Assembly (NCBI GenBank): GCA_028872915.1
Contig: JAGWNY010000018.1
Span: 1 to 60,223, forward strand
Length of the DNA: 60,223 nucleotides
Source of the DNA: Verrucomicrobiota bacterium
Lineage (GTDB): Bacteria > Verrucomicrobiota > Verrucomicrobiia > Limisphaerales > UBA11358
Direction of reading: 5' to 3'
Shown here: positions 1-7,474 of the stretch, piece by piece
Layout: each line of letters starts with the position of its first letter
Position numbering within the stretch: position 1 is the stretch's first letter
Made by a program: the position numbers and the translations under genes
The notes under the pieces: generated by a model
What the model was told of the DNA's origin: nothing
Database searches by the model: none
The model's input: only the letters and a program-made list of their open reading frames with translations

Positions 1-1
1 C

Positions 2-439
2 GCGCTGGCCAGCGCGGGTTTGGTGTCCAGTCCCGACGAAGCATTCGACCGGTTTTTGAAAAAAGGCCGTCCGGCGTGGGTGCCCAAATCCAAGATTAAC
101 GCGATGGAGGCGATTGAACTGGTGCAGCAGGCGGGTGGGGTGGCCGTGATGGCGCATCCGGGGCTGAATCATAGCGATGACATCATCCCGGACCTGGTCG
201 CGGCCGGCCTGGATGGCATCGAATGTTTTCACACGAAGCATTCCACCGCCATATCGGAACATTATTTGAAGATTGCCGACCAGCATGGGCTGTTGGTCAC
301 GGGCGGCTCGGATTGCCACGGTTTCAGCAAAAGCCGGCCCCTCATCGGCACGGTCAAACTGCCCGTCAGCCACGTGGAAGCCTTGAAACGGCGGCGGGAT
401 GAAAGGGCCGCCGGGCGGGTGCCGGCGCATGGCCGATAA
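2..439 (+). CDS. PHP-domain phosphoesterase, C-terminal part (truncated by window edge)
   Basis: The open frame enters from the left edge with no start, so only the last ~145 codons are present. The fragment has the C-terminal metal-binding motifs of the PHP superfamily: MAHPG in the middle and GGSDCHG near the end, which supply His/Asp metal ligands. The segment between them (GIECFHTKH) fits the TrpH/YciV type, which includes 3',5'-nucleoside bisphosphate phosphatase and RNase AM. It is presumably a cytoplasmic, divalent-metal-dependent phosphoesterase acting on nucleotides or RNA 5' ends. The exact substrate cannot be told from the C-terminus. It ends 39 bp before ftsY on the same strand. 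Confidence 0.8.
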   Translation, partial: ALASAGLVSSPDEAFDRFLKKGRPAWVPKSKINAMEAIELVQQAGGVAVMAHPGLNHSDDIIPDLVAAGLDGIECFHTKHSTAISEHYLKIADQHGLLVTGGSDCHGFSKSRPLIGTVKLPVSHVEALKRRRDERAAGRVPAHGR

Positions 440-478
440 GGCGGGTGTTTCGGGCCAGCGTTGATGATCCGTTAACCC

Positions 479-1414
479 ATGAACTTGTTGGAGCGATTCA
501 AAGCCGGCCTCGCAAAAACGCACAGCCGCCTGGCGCACGAAATCAAACGCATCGCCACCGGGTCGCCCCGGCTGGATGCGGCGGCGTTGGAGGAACTGGA
601 GGCGGCTCTTATCGCCGCCGACCTGGGCGTGGCGCTCACCCAGCGAATTGTGGACGCCGTCCGCAAAGGTTATGAAACGCAGGGGGCAGCCGGGCTGGAC
701 GTTTTTGCGGTGGCGCGGGCGGAGATTGAAAAAAGTTTTTACGGCTCCGCAATCGCCGCCGCCGGCGCAATTTCGCCGAAACTGCGGGAAGCGGCTGGCG
801 GCCTTTGCGTGGTGTCCATCGTGGGCGTCAATGGCGTTGGCAAAACCACGACCGCCGCGAAGCTTGCCCATTTCGTAAAATCGCAGGGCAAAACCGCTAC
901 GCTGGCGGCGTGCGACACCTTTCGCGCGGCAGCCATCGAACAACTCAACCTATGGGGGCGCAAATTGCAGGTACCCGTCATTGCCGGCAATTATGGGGCC
1001 GATCCCGCCGCAGTGGCGCATGACGCCTTGACCGCCGCGCAATCGCGCCACGCGGATTATTTGTTCATTGACACCGCCGGCCGGCTGCACACGCGGCACA
1101 ATCTGATGCAGGAACTGCAAAAGCTGCACCGCGTCATCGGCCGGCAATTGCCCGGCGCGCCGCATGAGGTATTGCTCGTGCTCGACGCGACGACCGGCTC
1201 CAACGCCTTGAACCAGGCGCGCGATTTCAACAAGGCCGCGCCGCTGACCGGCTTGATCGTGACGAAACTGGACGGCACCAGCAAGGGCGGCATGGTGGTG
1301 GCCGTTCACAACGAATTGTCATTGCCGGTCAAATTCGTCGGCTTAGGGGAGCAGGCGGACGATTTGCAGCCGTTCGATGCCGCCCAATTTGCGGCGGCAC
1401 TATTCGAAGAATGA
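479..1414 (+). CDS. ftsY: Signal recognition particle receptor FtsY
   Basis: SRP-family GTPase that docks ribosome-SRP complexes at the membrane for co-translational insertion. At 311 aa it is a short FtsY with an NG domain and without the long acidic A domain of E. coli. A helical N domain covers residues ~1-100. The G domain has GVNGVGKTT at 116-124, DTFRAAA near 146, DTAGR at 198-202 and TKLDGTSKGG in the G4 region. The last four bases overlap ribD (ATGA), so the two are probably translationally coupled. The start is an ATG with no obvious Shine-Dalgarno. The downstream ribD/ribE genes are unrelated in function but co-directional. Confidence 0.96.
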   Translation: MNLLERFKAGLAKTHSRLAHEIKRIATGSPRLDAAALEELEAALIAADLGVALTQRIVDAVRKGYETQGAAGLDVFAVARAEIEKSFYGSAIAAAGAISPKLREAAGGLCVVSIVGVNGVGKTTTAAKLAHFVKSQGKTATLAACDTFRAAAIEQLNLWGRKLQVPVIAGNYGADPAAVAHDALTAAQSRHADYLFIDTAGRLHTRHNLMQELQKLHRVIGRQLPGAPHEVLLVLDATTGSNALNQARDFNKAAPLTGLIVTKLDGTSKGGMVVAVHNELSLPVKFVGLGEQADDLQPFDAAQFAAALFEE

Positions 1415-2589
1415 AAAGCGGAAACGTGGCAACCAGAAACGACCTGAAATTTCTCAGCCTGGCCCTCCAACTCGCCAGGCGCGGACGCGGCGCGACGTCG
1501 CCCAATCCCATGGTCGGCGCCGTGCTAGAAAAAAGTGGAAAAATCATCGGACGCGGATGGCATCGGCGCGCCGGAGAAGCTCACGCGGAAATCGCCGCGC
1601 TCCGCGACGCGCAAAAAAGAGGCCATTCCGTCAAAGGCGCCACATTGTACGTGACGCTCGAACCGTGCTGCACCCATGGCCGCACCCCGCCCTGCACGGC
1701 CGCCATCATCGGGGCCGGCATTAAACGGGTGGTTGCCGGCACGACGGATCCCAATCCGCGACATTCCGGCCGCGGGTTTGCGATTCTGCGCCGGGCCGGC
1801 ATCGAGGTTATTGAGACCGGGCGCTGGCATGATTCCGCCTCCGCCCGGCTGGCCCGGCGCTGCGCACAATTGAACGAGGGATTCAACCATTGGATCAGGC
1901 ATGGCACGCCGTTCGTGACCCTCAAGGCGGCGATGACGCTGGACGGGAAAATTGCCACGGCACAGGGAGAATCCAAATGGATCACGGGCGGGCAAGCGCG
2001 CGCCTTGGGCATGAAATTGCGCGGCGATGCCGACGCAATTCTTGCAGGTGTCAATACGATTATTGCCGATGATCCGGGCCTCATGCTCCGGAAACGCGGG
2101 GGCGGGGCGGGGCGGATGGGAAAACGGCGGTGGCGCATCGTTCTGGACCCGCTGGCCCGCACGCCCCTGACCGCCAGGGTGGTGAGCGATGAGTCCGCGG
2201 CCCTGACGATGGTTGTGGTGAGCAGGGCGGCGCCGCGCGAGCGCATCGCCGCGCTGGCAAACCGCGTGAATATCCTCGCCGCACCCGCTCCGGTTGGCGC
2301 GGCGCGGTGCCGGATTGATTTGCGGTGGCTGGCGAAAAAGCTGGCGGCGGAGAACGTCATGAGCCTTCTGGTTGAAGGCGGCGGCGAGACCCATGCGGCT
2401 TTTTTGGACGCAAACCTGGCGCATCGCGCGGCCTTTTTTTACGCGCCCAAAATCCTGGGCGGGCGCAATGCGCGGAAAGCCGTCGGCGGCGATGGCGTGA
2501 ATAAACTGTCGGAAGCCATTCCCTTGCGCGACGTTCACTGGCGGCGAGTTGGGAAGGATTTATTGTTGACGGCAAGGATCGAAAAATAA
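1411..2589 (+). CDS. ribD: Bifunctional diaminohydroxyphosphoribosylaminopyrimidine deaminase / 5-amino-6-(5-phosphoribosylamino)uracil reductase
   Basis: Catalyses two consecutive steps of riboflavin biosynthesis. The N-terminal cytidine-deaminase-like domain (residues ~10-150) has the zinc site: HAE at 58-60, PCC at 85-87 and a further Cys at 95. The C-terminal domain (~170-390) is the NADPH-dependent reductase, with the family segment TLDGKIA and the late LLVEGGGETHAAF motif. The 392 aa length is normal for the fused enzyme. The start overlaps the ftsY stop by 4 bp. Riboflavin synthase follows 68 bp downstream, so this is a small rib cluster. No FMN riboswitch could fit, because the upstream sequence is ftsY coding. 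Confidence 0.95.
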   Translation: MKSGNVATRNDLKFLSLALQLARRGRGATSPNPMVGAVLEKSGKIIGRGWHRRAGEAHAEIAALRDAQKRGHSVKGATLYVTLEPCCTHGRTPPCTAAIIGAGIKRVVAGTTDPNPRHSGRGFAILRRAGIEVIETGRWHDSASARLARRCAQLNEGFNHWIRHGTPFVTLKAAMTLDGKIATAQGESKWITGGQARALGMKLRGDADAILAGVNTIIADDPGLMLRKRGGGAGRMGKRRWRIVLDPLARTPLTARVVSDESAALTMVVVSRAAPRERIAALANRVNILAAPAPVGAARCRIDLRWLAKKLAAENVMSLLVEGGGETHAAFLDANLAHRAAFFYAPKILGGRNARKAVGGDGVNKLSEAIPLRDVHWRRVGKDLLLTARIEK

Positions 2590-2657
2590 ATGAGCCGCTC
2601 TGGCGGCGCCCGCCAAAACGCTTGCCCTTTTGAACCGGCAGGCAGCAATATCCACGC

Positions 2658-3251
2658 ATGTTTACGGGCATTATCCAGGAAGTTGGCGCCATTGACGACA
2701 TCGCGGCTGGTGGCGGCGGGTTTTCGGCAATTGTTCGCGCGGGGAAAACGGCGCGCGGCATCAAACCCGGCGGCAGCCTGGCAGTGAACGGTTGCTGCCT
2801 GACGGCAACCAAAATTTCACGACGCGGCGGCTCCGCGCTGGTCCGGTTTGACCTGCTGGCCGAAACCTGGTCGCGGACCACATTTCCATGCCTTAAGAAA
2901 GGCTCGCTCGTGAATCTCGAACGCCCATTGCGGGCGGGCGAGGAGTTCGGCGGCCACTTTGTAACCGGGCACATTGACGGCATCGGAAAAATTGTGCGCT
3001 GGGAAAAAGCCGGCGGCGATCACGTGCTTCACGTGGCTGCGGCGAAGGACATCATGCGCTACGTGGTTGAAAAAGGTTCAATTGCGGTGGATGGCATCAG
3101 TTTGACCGTCGCCGGCGCCGGCAAGGAGCGCTTTCGCGTCCGCATTATTCCTTACACGCTCCAGCACACGGCATTGAAGGAAAAAAAACGCGGCGACAAG
3201 GTAAATTTGGAGGCGGACGTCATCGGTAAATACGCCCTGGCAGGGCGTTAA
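2658..3251 (+). CDS. ribE: Riboflavin synthase, alpha subunit type
   Basis: Dismutates two 6,7-dimethyl-8-ribityllumazine molecules to riboflavin, the last step of the pathway. It begins with the family hallmark MFTGIIQEVG and has two lumazine-binding repeats, roughly residues 1-95 and 96-190. Each carries the GSLAVNG / GSIAVDGISL-type strand, and GHFVTGHIDG opens the second half. At 197 aa it has normal length. It lies downstream of ribD on the same strand and converges with the SMP-30-type gene only 5 bp away, leaving no room for a separate terminator. Confidence 0.95.
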   Translation: MFTGIIQEVGAIDDIAAGGGGFSAIVRAGKTARGIKPGGSLAVNGCCLTATKISRRGGSALVRFDLLAETWSRTTFPCLKKGSLVNLERPLRAGEEFGGHFVTGHIDGIGKIVRWEKAGGDHVLHVAAAKDIMRYVVEKGSIAVDGISLTVAGAGKERFRVRIIPYTLQHTALKEKKRGDKVNLEADVIGKYALAGR

Positions 3252-3256
3252 GAGGA

Positions 3257-4231
3257 TCATTTCGCCGGATTCGCGCCGCGCACGTTCATCCGAATGCAGT
3301 AAAGCGATTTGCTGGCGGTGATAAAGAGCGTCTTGCGGTCAGGACCGCCAAAACACACGTTCGCCGACCATTTCTCGGGCACGGCGACGTGGCCGATGCG
3401 CCTGCCCTCCGGGTTAACAATCGTCACGCCGTTGGTCGGTCCTGTCGCGCACAAATAAAGGTCGTCGTCCGCATCAATCGTCATTCCATCCGAACCTTTC
3501 GGATAAAACAGCGTTTTGTTGGTGAGCGAACCGCCGGGCAGGATATCATAACGCCACGTCCGGTTGCCTTGGATGTCCGCCACGTAGAGCGTTTTGCCAT
3601 CGGGTGTGCCTGTAATGCCGTTGGGCTTTTTCAAATCCTTGGCCACGGGAAAGAATCGTTTCCGGCCCGGCGACAGGTAAAAAACGAATTGGCCGGGCAA
3701 ATCCATCGTGCTGTGGTCCCACCATTTGCGTTTGTAAAAGGGGTCGGTCAGGTAAATGCCCCCGTTGGGGGCCACCCACACGTCATTCGGTCCGTTCAAG
3801 TATTTGCCCTGGAAATTGGTCACCAGCACGGTGACCGTTTTGTCCGGCGCAATCGCCCAAAGCTGGTTGTGCTCGTCGGCGCAGGCAATCAGATCGCCTT
3901 TCGCGTCAAAACACATTCCGTTCGCGTGGCCGGAAGGCCGCATGAACGTGGATAATTTGCCGGCCACGCTCCATACCATGATGCGATTGTTGGGCTGGTC
4001 CACGAAAAACACGTTTCCATGCCGGTCGCAGGTCGGGCCTTCCGTAAAGGCAAAGCCGCCGGCAATCTTTTCCAGCTTTGCGCCGGGCGCAATGACCGTC
4101 CGCGCGCCCAGGGAAACGGCCAGGGACACAGGGATGAGGAATGCAAGCGCGGCTTTCACGGAGAGTTTGGGCCTCCACAATTGACCCCTGATCGCGGTCT
4201 TAAACGAACAGCCTTGCTTCGGACGTTTCAT
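3257..4231 (-). CDS. SMP-30/gluconolactonase/LRE-like protein, secreted
   Basis: 324 aa six-bladed beta-propeller of the SMP-30/gluconolactonase family. A hydrophobic segment at ~26-44 suggests export through a signal peptide or anchor. The propeller follows, with the family pattern FTEGPTCDRHGNVFFVD, LNGPNDVWVAPNGGIYLTDP (metal-site Asn/Asp) and KPNGITGTPDGKTLYVAD. These supply the divalent-cation ligands seen in sugar lactonases. A likely role is hydrolysis of a sugar lactone in the periplasm, but the substrate is unknown. The ATG start directly abuts the stop codon of the WXG100-like gene upstream, so the two are surely co-transcribed. Confidence 0.85.
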   Translation of the reverse strand: MKRPKQGCSFKTAIRGQLWRPKLSVKAALAFLIPVSLAVSLGARTVIAPGAKLEKIAGGFAFTEGPTCDRHGNVFFVDQPNNRIMVWSVAGKLSTFMRPSGHANGMCFDAKGDLIACADEHNQLWAIAPDKTVTVLVTNFQGKYLNGPNDVWVAPNGGIYLTDPFYKRKWWDHSTMDLPGQFVFYLSPGRKRFFPVAKDLKKPNGITGTPDGKTLYVADIQGNRTWRYDILPGGSLTNKTLFYPKGSDGMTIDADDDLYLCATGPTNGVTIVNPEGRRIGHVAVPEKWSANVCFGGPDRKTLFITASKSLYCIRMNVRGANPAK

Positions 4232-4504
4232 TTATCGCTGCCGCAGATAGTCTTCGATGCGTTGCGCTTTCCGCAGCAGGAACGGCGTGTGTTCCTTGGA
4301 CAATTCGATGAATTTCTTGAGCGCCTTCATCGCCAGCTTGAATTCCTCCCCGAATTTTTCATGTTCCTGGTCCTGCCAAGTGTCGCTCAAGGCGCTAAAA
4401 CGGGATTGCAACAGAACCAGGCGGTTTTCCAGGTCCGTATTGAACCGCTGCAGTTCATCGGCGAACCGCCGCACTTTCTCCGGGTCCATGATTGCCTGCG
4501 CCAT
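4232..4504 (-). CDS. WXG100-like small helical protein
   Basis: 90 aa protein, almost entirely helical. Two predicted helices flank the motif SDTWQDQEHEKF (residues ~36-47), which resembles the W-x-G/W-x-D turn plus following F of the WXG100/ESAT-6 family. The start at 4504 (MAQAIMD) is preferred over an ATG 123 bp upstream. A Shine-Dalgarno-like AGGA lies about 7 bp before it, and the upstream extension is Arg/Gly-rich and non-helical. The stop codon is immediately followed by the start of the lactonase gene. No EssC/FtsK-type secretion ATPase is visible in the window, so export by a type VII route is only an inference. It could be a structural look-alike. Confidence 0.7.
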   Translation of the reverse strand: MAQAIMDPEKVRRFADELQRFNTDLENRLVLLQSRFSALSDTWQDQEHEKFGEEFKLAMKALKKFIELSKEHTPFLLRKAQRIEDYLRQR

Positions 4505-4691
4505 AAATATCCTGATCACATTGACCGGCGCCGCAACTCCGCACCGGGCGCCCCGACCGCGAGGACGGTGCGATTGCAGCGTGGTCCTGGCGTCATCATC
4601 GCCCATTTTTGGATCACAGACCATCAAAAATTTGAGGGGTTTGCCACTTCACTTTTCGCGCGTTGCGCGCACTGCAACGGCTCCGCTGTCA

Positions 4692-4718
4692 AATGCAGAA
4701 TCATGCAAATTCTGCATT
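4692..4718. repeat. Perfect 10-bp inverted repeat
   Basis: AATGCAGAAT at 4692-4701 and its exact complement ATTCTGCATT at 4709-4718 are separated by 7 bases. There is no T-tract after it, so a terminator is unlikely. It could be a regulator operator for the divergent promoters or a dispersed palindromic element. Confidence 0.6.
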
Positions 4719-4865
4719 CCAAAAAGCGCGCTGTTTGCGCGAGTGTGCTGGCGGCCAGCTTCAATTTTTCCCCGGCTTCGAGAGGCATGGTCGTGGCTAA
4801 GGGGACGTGATGAAAAGAATGGAACAGACGTTCAGACGCCTTTCAAAGGCGGGCAAGACTCGAAA

Positions 4866-4916
4866 CTGTAACTGAATTGTCACACGTTCGCCACTTGTTT
4901 GTAATGTCATTGTCTA
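4866..4916 (+). promoter_or_regulatory. Pho-box array (five 7-bp repeats, 11-bp period)
   Basis: Five 7-bp units start at 4866, 4877, 4888, 4899 and 4910: CTGTAAC, TTGTCAC, TCGCCAC, TTGTAAT and TTGTCTA. Each is separated by exactly 4 bp. This is the architecture of PhoB/PhoP sites (7-bp direct repeats with 4-bp spacers, consensus near CTGTCAY). A -10-like TCTAAA at 4913-4918 would give transcription starting ~20 bp before the porin ATG at 4947. The downstream genes are a phosphate porin and pstSCAB-phoU, which fits direct PhoB activation. Confidence 0.85.
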
Positions 4917-4946
4917 AAAATGCGCCTGCTTGCACATCCAAAAACC

Positions 4947-6323
4947 ATGAAAAAATTACATAAACAAATCCCAACTGCCCGCGTGGCAGTATTCGCCGGC
5001 GCCGCGGCGCTGATGGCATTGGCTCCAACCACTCGCGCCGATTCGTCCGTGGACGACCTTTTGAACAAGCTTGAACAAAAGGGAATTCTGACGGAACAGG
5101 AAGCGCAACAGTTGAAAAGTGAAAACGACCAGGAGTCAGCCGCCCAATTCAACAAGGCGCTCAATTCCAAATTCCATATCCCCGGCTGGATCAAGGATTA
5201 TTCTCTCTATGGCGATTTCCGCGGACGGTTTGACGACCGGACCACTCCCAACCCCGCGCAGGAAGATAATATCCGGCTCCGCTACCGGTTGCGCGTGGGG
5301 TTGACCGTGGACATGAAAGACAACCTGGAGTTGGGCTTCCGTTTGGGGTCGAGCGACCCTAATGCCAACGGTTACGGCGGCAGTCCGCTCTCAAATAACA
5401 CGACGCTTCAGGCCAATGCGACGAAGAAATTCATTTATGTGGACGAGGCCTATGGCCGATGGACGCCGATTAACGATGGATCATGGACGGTGGCGGCAAC
5501 CATGGGCAAGATGCCCAATGACTATCCCTTCCAAGTCACGCCAATGGTTCTCGATCCGGATTACACGCCGGAAGGTGGCGCGGTCGAATCGGCGTACAAA
5601 TTGAACGATGACAATTCGTTGTTGTTGAACGCCGCCGGTTTTGTTCTGGCATACAGCGGGAGCAGCGGGGAAAACATGTCGTTCCTGTACGGCGCGCAGG
5701 CGTTATGGAACGCCAAATGGAGCCATGGCCTGTCCAGTTCGCTCGGAGTGGCGGCGTTCGACATCGTTAATCGCGGTCTGCTGACGACCGGTGCGGCGGG
5801 CGCGGGCAATACCGGCAATGCCGTTGACGCCGGGGGCGCGCCGATTTACAACATGAATCCGATTGTGTTGGACGCCAGCCTCACGGACACGCTGGACAGC
5901 TTCCCGGTTTATCCCGGCAAATTTCCCATCAAACTTTGGGGTGAATACATTGTGAACCCAGGGGCGCCCGGATCGGGCGGCATGACGGCGGGCCAGCCCA
6001 ATGGAAACCAGGGCTATGAGGTCGGTTTGACGTTTGGCGCAGCCAAAAAGAAGGGGACATGGGACATTGGCTATCGCTACGAATCATTGGATGCGAATGC
6101 GTGGTGGGCGCAGGTTGTCAATGACGACAATCTGGCCTATAACGCCGGTTTCAAGGGCGGCACCAACATCAAGGGCCATCTCGTTACGGCGGATTACGCT
6201 TTGAGCGACGCGCTGGTCTTTTCCTTCACCTGCTACGTCAACAGCATGATTGGGAATACCAATCCCGGCGGGTCAAGTTCTTCCGCAATCCATGCCATGG
6301 CGGACTTGATGTGGAAGTTTTAA
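4947..6323 (+). CDS. Putative phosphate-selective outer-membrane porin
   Basis: 458 aa from the ATG at 4947. That start is preferred over one 27 bp upstream, because it begins directly with a signal peptide (MKKLHKQ, hydrophobic core ~13-27, cleavage after TRA). A short helical segment (SVDDLLNKLEQKGILTEQEA, ~33-55) precedes a long beta-rich barrel with alternating Tyr/Trp/Phe strands. The protein ends in Phe (MWKF), the outer-membrane-protein C-terminal signature. It resembles the OprO/OprP-type 'putative porin' family. Position at the head of the pst cluster and directly behind the Pho box points to phosphate or polyphosphate uptake during starvation. Specificity is inferred from context. 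Confidence 0.85.
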   Translation: MKKLHKQIPTARVAVFAGAAALMALAPTTRADSSVDDLLNKLEQKGILTEQEAQQLKSENDQESAAQFNKALNSKFHIPGWIKDYSLYGDFRGRFDDRTTPNPAQEDNIRLRYRLRVGLTVDMKDNLELGFRLGSSDPNANGYGGSPLSNNTTLQANATKKFIYVDEAYGRWTPINDGSWTVAATMGKMPNDYPFQVTPMVLDPDYTPEGGAVESAYKLNDDNSLLLNAAGFVLAYSGSSGENMSFLYGAQALWNAKWSHGLSSSLGVAAFDIVNRGLLTTGAAGAGNTGNAVDAGGAPIYNMNPIVLDASLTDTLDSFPVYPGKFPIKLWGEYIVNPGAPGSGGMTAGQPNGNQGYEVGLTFGAAKKKGTWDIGYRYESLDANAWWAQVVNDDNLAYNAGFKGGTNIKGHLVTADYALSDALVFSFTCYVNSMIGNTNPGGSSSSAIHAMADLMWKF

Positions 6324-6368
6324 CCTGAATGTAACATCGAACAAACCACCAAAACTGATAGTCTCCAT

Positions 6369-7391
6369 ATGAAAATGAAAAGAATTATTCCATTCATTCT
6401 GGGCGGCGCGATGCTGATGGCCGCACAAACGGGCGCCCATGCCCTTACCATCACGGGCGCTGGTTCCACCTTCGATTACCCGGCTTTCACCAAATGGTTC
6501 CAGGCCTACTACAAAATCAAGCCGGACGTTCAATTCAACTACCAATCCATCGGCTCCGGCGGCGGGCAGCATTTGTTGCTCAACCAGACGGTGGATTTTG
6601 GGGCTTCGGATGGTTACATGACGAAAGCATCCATGGCGGGGGCGCCGGGCAAAATCCTGCACGTGCCCATCGTGTGCGGCGGGGTGGCCATTGCATACAA
6701 CCTGCCGGGTGATCCCCAACTGAAGTTGGATGGGCCGACGCTGGCCAACATCTTCCTGGGCAAGATCAGCAAATGGAATGATCCGGCGATTGCCGCACTC
6801 AATCCGGGCGTCAAATTGCCGGATATGCCGATCATCCCGGTTCACCGCACCGAAGGCAGCGGCACGACCTGGATATTTACTGGCTACATGAGCGACATCA
6901 GCCCGGAGTGGAAATCGCAGGTTGGCCACAGCGTGTCGGTGAATTGGCCGGCCGGAGTGGGCGCGGGGGCCAAGGGCAGCGAAGGCGTGGCTGGCGAAGT
7001 GCGCCAATTGCCCGGCGCAATCTGTTACGTGGAACTGTCGTATGCCATCGAGACGCACATGGCTTACGCGGAAATGAAGAACGCGGACGGCAATTATGAA
7101 TTGCCAACCCTTAAGACGGTCAGCGCGGCGCTGGCCACGGCGCATATACCGGCGGATTTCCGGTTCCAATTTCCGAATCCTCCGGGCGCGCACGTTTATC
7201 CGATAAGCGGCGTGAGTTGGGTTTTGGTTTATCAGCATCAAAAGGACGCGCAAAAAGGGAAGGCACTGGTCCAGTTTTTGAAATGGGCCGTGACGAAAGG
7301 CCAGAAGATCACGCCCACCCTGGATTATGCCCCGCTGCCGGCCAACGTGCAAAAGCGGATCCTGGCTGAGTTGAAGACAATTACATACTGA
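6369..7391 (+). CDS. pstS: Phosphate ABC transporter, periplasmic phosphate-binding protein
   Basis: 340 aa. A signal peptide (MKMKRIIPF..., cleavage after AHA) is followed by the mature start LTITGAGSTFDYP. The phosphate-cradle segments are visible: GAGSTF, QSIGSGGGQ, DFGASDG and RTEGSGTTWIF. It binds Pi in the periplasm and delivers it to PstCA. It lies 45 bp after the porin, with no strong promoter seen between them. It is separated from pstC by two stable hairpins, so it is probably made in excess over the membrane components, as is common for binding proteins. Confidence 0.95.
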   Translation: MKMKRIIPFILGGAMLMAAQTGAHALTITGAGSTFDYPAFTKWFQAYYKIKPDVQFNYQSIGSGGGQHLLLNQTVDFGASDGYMTKASMAGAPGKILHVPIVCGGVAIAYNLPGDPQLKLDGPTLANIFLGKISKWNDPAIAALNPGVKLPDMPIIPVHRTEGSGTTWIFTGYMSDISPEWKSQVGHSVSVNWPAGVGAGAKGSEGVAGEVRQLPGAICYVELSYAIETHMAYAEMKNADGNYELPTLKTVSAALATAHIPADFRFQFPNPPGAHVYPISGVSWVLVYQHQKDAQKGKALVQFLKWAVTKGQKITPTLDYAPLPANVQKRILAELKTITY

Positions 7392-7403
7392 CTTATGCAC
7401 GTT

Positions 7404-7423
7404 CGCCCGATAAGATTCGGGCG
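7404..7423 (+). repeat. Hairpin between pstS and pstC
   Basis: CGCCCGA (7404-7410) pairs perfectly with TCGGGCG (7417-7423) across a 6-nt loop. It sits 12 bp after the pstS stop and directly before a second, terminator-like hairpin. A plausible role is stabilisation of the pstS message 3' end. Confidence 0.7.
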
Positions 7424-7426
7424 CGC

Positions 7427-7465
7427 AGGACGAAGAGCGCCGTTCCTCCCGCTCTTCGTCCTTTT
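7427..7465 (+). terminator. Rho-independent (attenuating) terminator in the pst operon
   Basis: A perfect 13-bp stem is formed by AGGACGAAGAGCG (7427-7439) and CGCTCTTCGTCCT (7450-7462), with a 10-nt loop. It runs into TTT and then GATTT. pstC starts only 10 bp later, so termination must be partial: this is an intra-operon attenuator favouring pstS over pstCAB. Confidence 0.8.
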
Positions 7466-7474
7466 GATTTAACC

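Larger units (their letters stand above)
4505..4946. other. Divergent intergenic region between WXG100-like gene and phosphate porin
   Basis: About 440 bp with no convincing gene; the frames crossing it are shadows. It contains a perfect inverted repeat at 4692-4718, a GC-rich stretch, and a five-repeat Pho-box array at 4866-4916 just before the porin. Promoters for both divergent transcripts must lie here. Confidence 0.8.

Noticed and set aside
1330..1415. Possible FMN riboswitch before ribD
   Set aside because: The sequence is coding for the end of ftsY and ribD overlaps it; no room or RFN-element motifs.
6273..7400. 375-codon minus-strand frame opposite pstS
   Set aside because: Shadow of PstS, whose signal peptide and ligand motifs are unambiguous.
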